Origin: Bacteroidota bacterium
GTDB taxonomy: Bacteria; Bacteroidota; Bacteroidia; Chitinophagales; LD1
Reading direction: 5' to 3'
Length of the DNA stretch: 64,000 bases
Assembly (NCBI GenBank): GCA_018267385.1
Contig: JAFDYN010000017.1
Span: forward strand, 53,789 to 117,788
In this document: piece by piece, positions 60,816 through 64,000 of the stretch
Layout of the letters: the number at the start of each line of letters is the position of its first letter
Position numbering within the stretch: the first letter of the stretch is position 1
Program-made: the position numbers and the translations under genes
The notes under the pieces: model-generated
What the model was told of the DNA's origin: nothing
The model's input: the letters and a program-made list of their open reading frames with translations, nothing else
The model's database searches: none

Positions 60816-61853
60816 ATGTCTCAATCTTTCAATGCGGAGCAGGTGCTCGCAGATTTCAAAAACTGGAATCAACAACTAAAGAAGTACCAGATACCTAATA
60901 CAAGAAAGGCAGTGGTACAGATACTCAACAGTTTCTCTTTTTATATTGCTCTCTGGATACTGCAGTTTTGGCTCTATGACCGCTCGTGGCTCTTTACGAT
61001 CATGATAGCTGCGCTGAACGGGCTACTGCTGGGCCGTATCTTTATCATACAGCACGACTGTGGCCACAGGTCTTTTACCCGTAGTAAACTGGCTAATGAT
61101 ATTATCGGTACGGTATCCAGCGCCTTTACAGTCATACCTTACAAGTATTGGGCAAAGTCGCACGACTTTCACCATGCGCACAACGGGCAGCTGGAGGTGA
61201 GTGATATAGGCGATGTAGAGGTGCTTACTACGGAGCAATACAATGCGCTCAGTACATGGGGCAAGGTCCGCTATCGGGTCTATCGCAGCCCGTTTTATCT
61301 TTTCACCATTGGTGGTTTTTTCTACGTGGTATTGTACAATAGGTTCGCCTTTCTGCGCGAGGGTGGTTTTGCCAAGGTGAAGAAGAGCGTGACCATCAGC
61401 AATGTGGCCTTTGTAGTACTATACCTGGCGCTTGGTTATTTCCTCGGGTTCAAAAAGTTTCTGCTGGTGCAGTTTGCTAACCTCTTCTTCTTTGGCACTT
61501 ATGCGCTGTGGTTCTTTTACATCCAGCATCAGTATGAGAATATCTACAAGAACAGCAAGGAGAACTGGAACTATGTGCTCTCAGCTATCAAGGGTAGTAC
61601 CTACTATAAACTGCCATATGTAGGCCACTGGCTCACGGGCAATATCGGCTACCACCACATCCACCACCTGTGCCCTACTATCCCAAACTACCACCTGCGC
61701 TCCTGCCACAAGAATATGCCCATGTTTGAGAAGCACGTGAATGCACTGAGCTTCTGGCAGAGCCTCAAGACTGTGAATGCCAATCTCTGGGATGCGCAGG
61801 AGATGCGTATGATCTCCTTTACAGAGAACAGGCGCCGCCGGGACGGACGCTAG
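60816..61853 (+). CDS. Fatty acid desaturase
   Basis: 345 residues from ATG 60816. Four or more membrane helices and the three histidine boxes: HDCGH at 80-84, HDFHH at 116-120, and YHHIHHLCP near residue 275. The enzyme inserts a double bond into acyl chains of membrane lipids using a di-iron centre. Membrane lipids are the likely substrate. It is followed by a small membrane protein. Confidence 0.9.
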   Translation: MSQSFNAEQVLADFKNWNQQLKKYQIPNTRKAVVQILNSFSFYIALWILQFWLYDRSWLFTIMIAALNGLLLGRIFIIQHDCGHRSFTRSKLANDIIGTVSSAFTVIPYKYWAKSHDFHHAHNGQLEVSDIGDVEVLTTEQYNALSTWGKVRYRVYRSPFYLFTIGGFFYVVLYNRFAFLREGGFAKVKKSVTISNVAFVVLYLALGYFLGFKKFLLVQFANLFFFGTYALWFFYIQHQYENIYKNSKENWNYVLSAIKGSTYYKLPYVGHWLTGNIGYHHIHHLCPTIPNYHLRSCHKNMPMFEKHVNALSFWQSLKTVNANLWDAQEMRMISFTENRRRRDGR

Positions 61854-61907
61854 AGCGTATAACCGGGTAACGGGTCTTTTGGCATAGAAAGTGTTGCGCT
61901 ATATGCT

Positions 61908-62309
61908 ATGCCCAACCTGCTGACTCAGATCGCCTGGCTTTTTATCCTTGCCATACCTATAGCCTGCATAGCGTGGACGGTGACGCATGAAGAGATCTTT
62001 CGTGAGCCCAGGGAGTACTGTATAGACCGATCCCAAAACTGCAAAACCATCTGGGCCCGCAAATTTTTCTACCTCTTTACTTGTGAGTATTGCTTTAGCC
62101 ACTATGTCACCATTGCGGCGGTGGCCGTCACGGGCTATCGGCTACTGATAGACGACTGGCGGGGGTATTTCATAGCCGGCTTTGCACTCGTATGGATAGC
62201 CAATCTGTACATGAGCCTGCACGCGCTGATACGCACCAGTCTGAAGGCTGAAGGTCTCGAAGCGAAGCTGGAGGAGAAAAAGCTGGAGCAAGAGACTGTG
62301 AAGAATTAA
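61908..62309 (+). CDS. Small membrane protein
   Basis: 133 residues with two clear helices (about 5-25 and 95-115) and a cysteine-bearing loop (FFYLFTCEYCFSHYVT) between; a charged coiled tail ends it (EAKLEEKKLEQET). No family recognised. The stop overlaps the convergent permease gene by 4 bases. Confidence 0.6.
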   Translation: MPNLLTQIAWLFILAIPIACIAWTVTHEEIFREPREYCIDRSQNCKTIWARKFFYLFTCEYCFSHYVTIAAVAVTGYRLLIDDWRGYFIAGFALVWIANLYMSLHALIRTSLKAEGLEAKLEEKKLEQETVKN

Positions 62310-63046
62310 CTGGCACTTAGCAGCGGCCAGGCGGCTTTGACCAGTACGGTGATACCTACAGCCAGGATCAGTAGTAGTACGATGCGGCGGAAGCTCTCCT
62401 GGTCGATCTTTTGCAGCAGTACCTTGCCGATATATGACCCTACTAGTGACACACCGACCAGTGCCAATATAAGCTGATAGCCCGCCTGGCTCACATAGCC
62501 GCTCTGGGTATAGATCACCGCCCGGCTCACATCTACGCCCAGATCTATAGCCGCCGATGTTCCCACAAACAGGTTCTTCTCCAGATCATATGCCGCCATG
62601 CAGAGGCCTCGTACTGCTCCCCCCGTACCGACAAAACCTGCCAGAAAGCCTGCCAGACCACCCCCTATCGTACTGGTAGCCACAGAGGGCTGCAGCCGAA
62701 AGCCTGGCCGGGCCAGTAGGATAGTACTGAAGACGATGAGAAAAACGCCCAGCACCAACTGGTCAAAGCGAAACGAGATCACAGTAGTGAGCCAGGCCCC
62801 CAGGATGACAAAGATCACACTCGGTATGCCAAAGGCCAGTGTGACCCGCCAGTCAATGGTGCGGCGGAAGAGGAAGAGCTTGCTGATATTGCTGAAAACG
62901 TGGAAGATAGCTGTGATACCTAGCACTGTCTTCATGTCAAAGAAGAATCCTGCCAAAGGGACAAAGAACATAGATGATCCGAAGCCCCCGATAGTGCCTA
63001 TGACCTCGGCTATCAGTGCAAGAAGTGTGAAGAGGATGATATTCAT
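62306..63046 (-). CDS. Sulfite exporter TauE/SafE family permease
   Basis: 246 residues, about eight membrane helices, typical pairs of short repeats such as FGSSMFFVPLAGFFF and GFLAGFVGTGGAVRGLCM. The family moves sulfite, sulfoacetate or other small organosulfur anions. Monocistronic. Confidence 0.88.
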   Translation of the reverse strand: MNIILFTLLALIAEVIGTIGGFGSSMFFVPLAGFFFDMKTVLGITAIFHVFSNISKLFLFRRTIDWRVTLAFGIPSVIFVILGAWLTTVISFRFDQLVLGVFLIVFSTILLARPGFRLQPSVATSTIGGGLAGFLAGFVGTGGAVRGLCMAAYDLEKNLFVGTSAAIDLGVDVSRAVIYTQSGYVSQAGYQLILALVGVSLVGSYIGKVLLQKIDQESFRRIVLLLILAVGITVLVKAAWPLLSAS

Positions 63047-63354
63047 GTGGATAGGCTAAGGTCGTGAATATAATGCAGATGGTCTATGATGTGGCTCAGG
63101 TCAAGTTTTCCGACTATAGGAGTAGGAGGCGAGAGGGAAGGGTCGGAGGTCGGAAAGCCACCACCGGGCGGGTCAGGAGAGTTGTTTTTCGACTGGAGAG
63201 AGGGGGAGGGCCGGAATACAGCAGCCCAAGTTTTCCGACTGAAGGAGGATTACTTATTTATTGATAATCAATTATTTGTATTTTTATACTGAACATAAAA
63301 AATCCCGTCCTTCAGGGGAACGGGATCTTAGAATATGCTTGATGCAGGGTTGGC
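63047..63354. other. 308-bp intergenic region with G-rich repeated motif
   Basis: No gene. Three copies of a motif AGTTTTCCGACT followed by a purine-rich tail lie at 63103-63122, 63179-63203 and 63228-63248. The second copy shares 17 identical bases with a sequence at 10215-10231. The stretch ends in the terminator of the rplU-rpmA operon. Confidence 0.45.
63297..63327 (-). terminator. Intrinsic terminator after rpmA
   Basis: On the minus strand ATCCCGT...ACGGGAT pair over 7 bp with extra inner pairs, followed by TTTTTTAT. Confidence 0.8.
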
Positions 63355-63618
63355 TTATGCCTCTGCTACTGGTACTACGTGTACGAAGCGGCGGTCATTT
63401 GCGCCCTTGCTGAACTTGACCACGCCGTCTACTACTGCGAAGATCGTGTGATCTTTGCCTAGCATCACACCGTGGCCCGGGTGGTATGCTGTACCACGCT
63501 GACGTACGATGATATTGCCACTGTAGGCCTCCTGGCCACCGTAGATCTTGATGCCGAGGCGCTTGCTATGGGATTCGCGGCCGTTCTTTACTTTACCTTC
63601 ACCTTTTTTATGTGCCAT
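63355..63618 (-). CDS. rpmA: 50S ribosomal protein L27
   Basis: 87 residues; [29 protein letters not shown] is the unmistakable start (shown in part), with [12 protein letters not shown] following. L27 sits at the peptidyl transferase centre. It follows rplU after a short gap in the usual order. Confidence 0.98.
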   Translation of the reverse strand: MAHKKGEGKVKNGRESHSKRLGIKIYGGQEAYSGNIIVRQRGTAYHPGHGVMLGKDHTIFAVVDGVVKFSKGANDRRFVHVVPVAEA

Positions 63619-63652
63619 GACTTGGTTTCTCCTTTGTCTTTAGTGTTATAAT

Positions 63653-63961
63653 TTAAGCTACGCTATCTACGCTGATCTGGGTCAGAGCCTGACGGTGTCC
63701 GTTCAGCTTCTTGTAGCCCTTGCGCCTTTTCTTCTTGAAAATGACCACTTTGTCACCTTTCAGGTGCTTGAGGATAGTGGCCGATACAGCTGCACCAGCT
63801 ACGGTAGGGACACCTACGTTTACTGCGCTGCCATTGTCAGTGAGGAGGACCTTGTTGAAGGTCACTTTGTCTCCCTCGTTGCCTTCGAGCCTGTGGACGT
63901 AGAGCTTCTTGCCTGCTTCGGCCTTAAACTGCTGTCCTGCTATTTCTACGATTGCGTACAT
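63653..63961 (-). CDS. rplU: 50S ribosomal protein L21
   Basis: 102 residues from ATG 63961; the frame reaches further up but the promoter box just upstream fixes this start. [21 protein letters not shown] and the C-terminal [20 protein letters not shown] identify L21, which binds 23S rRNA. First gene of the rplU-rpmA operon. Confidence 0.98.
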   Translation of the reverse strand: MYAIVEIAGQQFKAEAGKKLYVHRLEGNEGDKVTFNKVLLTDNGSAVNVGVPTVAGAAVSATILKHLKGDKVVIFKKKRRKGYKKLNGHRQALTQISVDSVA

Positions 63962-63982
63962 TACTTTACTATTTTGGGACTG

Positions 63983-63990
63983 CAAATGTA
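63983..63990 (-). promoter_or_regulatory. Promoter box of rplU-rpmA
   Basis: TACATTTG (minus strand, 63990-63983), 21 bases before the rplU ATG. The upstream TTTG would fall beyond the window. Confidence 0.55.
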
Positions 63991-64000
63991 GTCTTTTGCC

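Overview
The window looks like a chromosomal segment of a Bacteroidota bacterium, probably from the Chitinophagales/Saprospirales side (inference). The signs are a type IX secretion sorting domain on a secreted protein, many TAnnTTTG promoter boxes with TTTG about 19 bases upstream, few Shine-Dalgarno sites, and typical gene families (SulP-carbonic anhydrase fusion, E1 alpha-beta fusion, BFN-UVR protein, DUF2795). Coding density is high and most of the window is ordinary core genome.

Layout. Bases 1-815 are the right end of an integrated element: a tyrosine recombinase gene cut by the window edge, then the 3' half of a tRNA-Pro(TGG) gene that serves as the attachment site. Bases 816-1504 hold a 345-bp tandem duplication in which each unit is a terminator, a small GIY-YIG nuclease gene and a tRNA-Pro-like 3' fragment; the second nuclease copy has a nonsense codon. 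Bases 1804-3468 are a GC-rich sterol-desaturase-like gene and a DoxX gene. From 3636 to about 31000 come SulP-carbonic anhydrase, aspS, a DUF2167 protein, a ureidoglycolate lyase-like protein, lon, a thiolase-gmhA-hddC operon, an AraC regulator, a T9SS cargo protein, an M48 protease, a lysine-type dehydrogenase, an iron alcohol dehydrogenase, a glycosyltransferase, a propeller-like protein, a frameshifted DUF1905/YdeI gene and a large M1 peptidase. From 31000 to 53800 come gcvP, an M16-like/OmpA-like fusion, a PASTA protein, a DUF59-bacilliredoxin-PaaE-like reductase group, a TetR-TolC-HlyD-MFS efflux operon, a siderophore-interacting protein, a 20-residue-repeat protein, metK and a hydrolase/ECF sigma/membrane protein operon. 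From 53832 to the end come the E1 alpha-beta fusion, a tRNA Ser-Cys-Ser cluster, an epoxide-hydrolase-like protein, a GT51 transglycosylase, a fatty acid desaturase, a TauE/SafE permease and the ribosomal pair rplU-rpmA.

The most interesting observation is at 56291-56746. A consensus promoter drives a 23-codon open frame in which seven of eight consecutive codons are Ser or Cys (AGT, TCA, TCC, TGC). A strong intrinsic terminator follows, and 20 bases later the genes for tRNA-Ser(GCT), tRNA-Cys(GCA) and tRNA-Ser(TGA). No promoter box lies between terminator and tRNAs. This is the layout of a leader-peptide attenuator that would adjust tRNA synthesis to the charged level of the same tRNAs. I know of no described system of this kind, and it needs testing.

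A second theme is start-site architecture: at least eight genes have a promoter box ending only 4-5 bases before the start codon, which suggests leaderless or near-leaderless mRNAs. Several start codons below were chosen on that basis.
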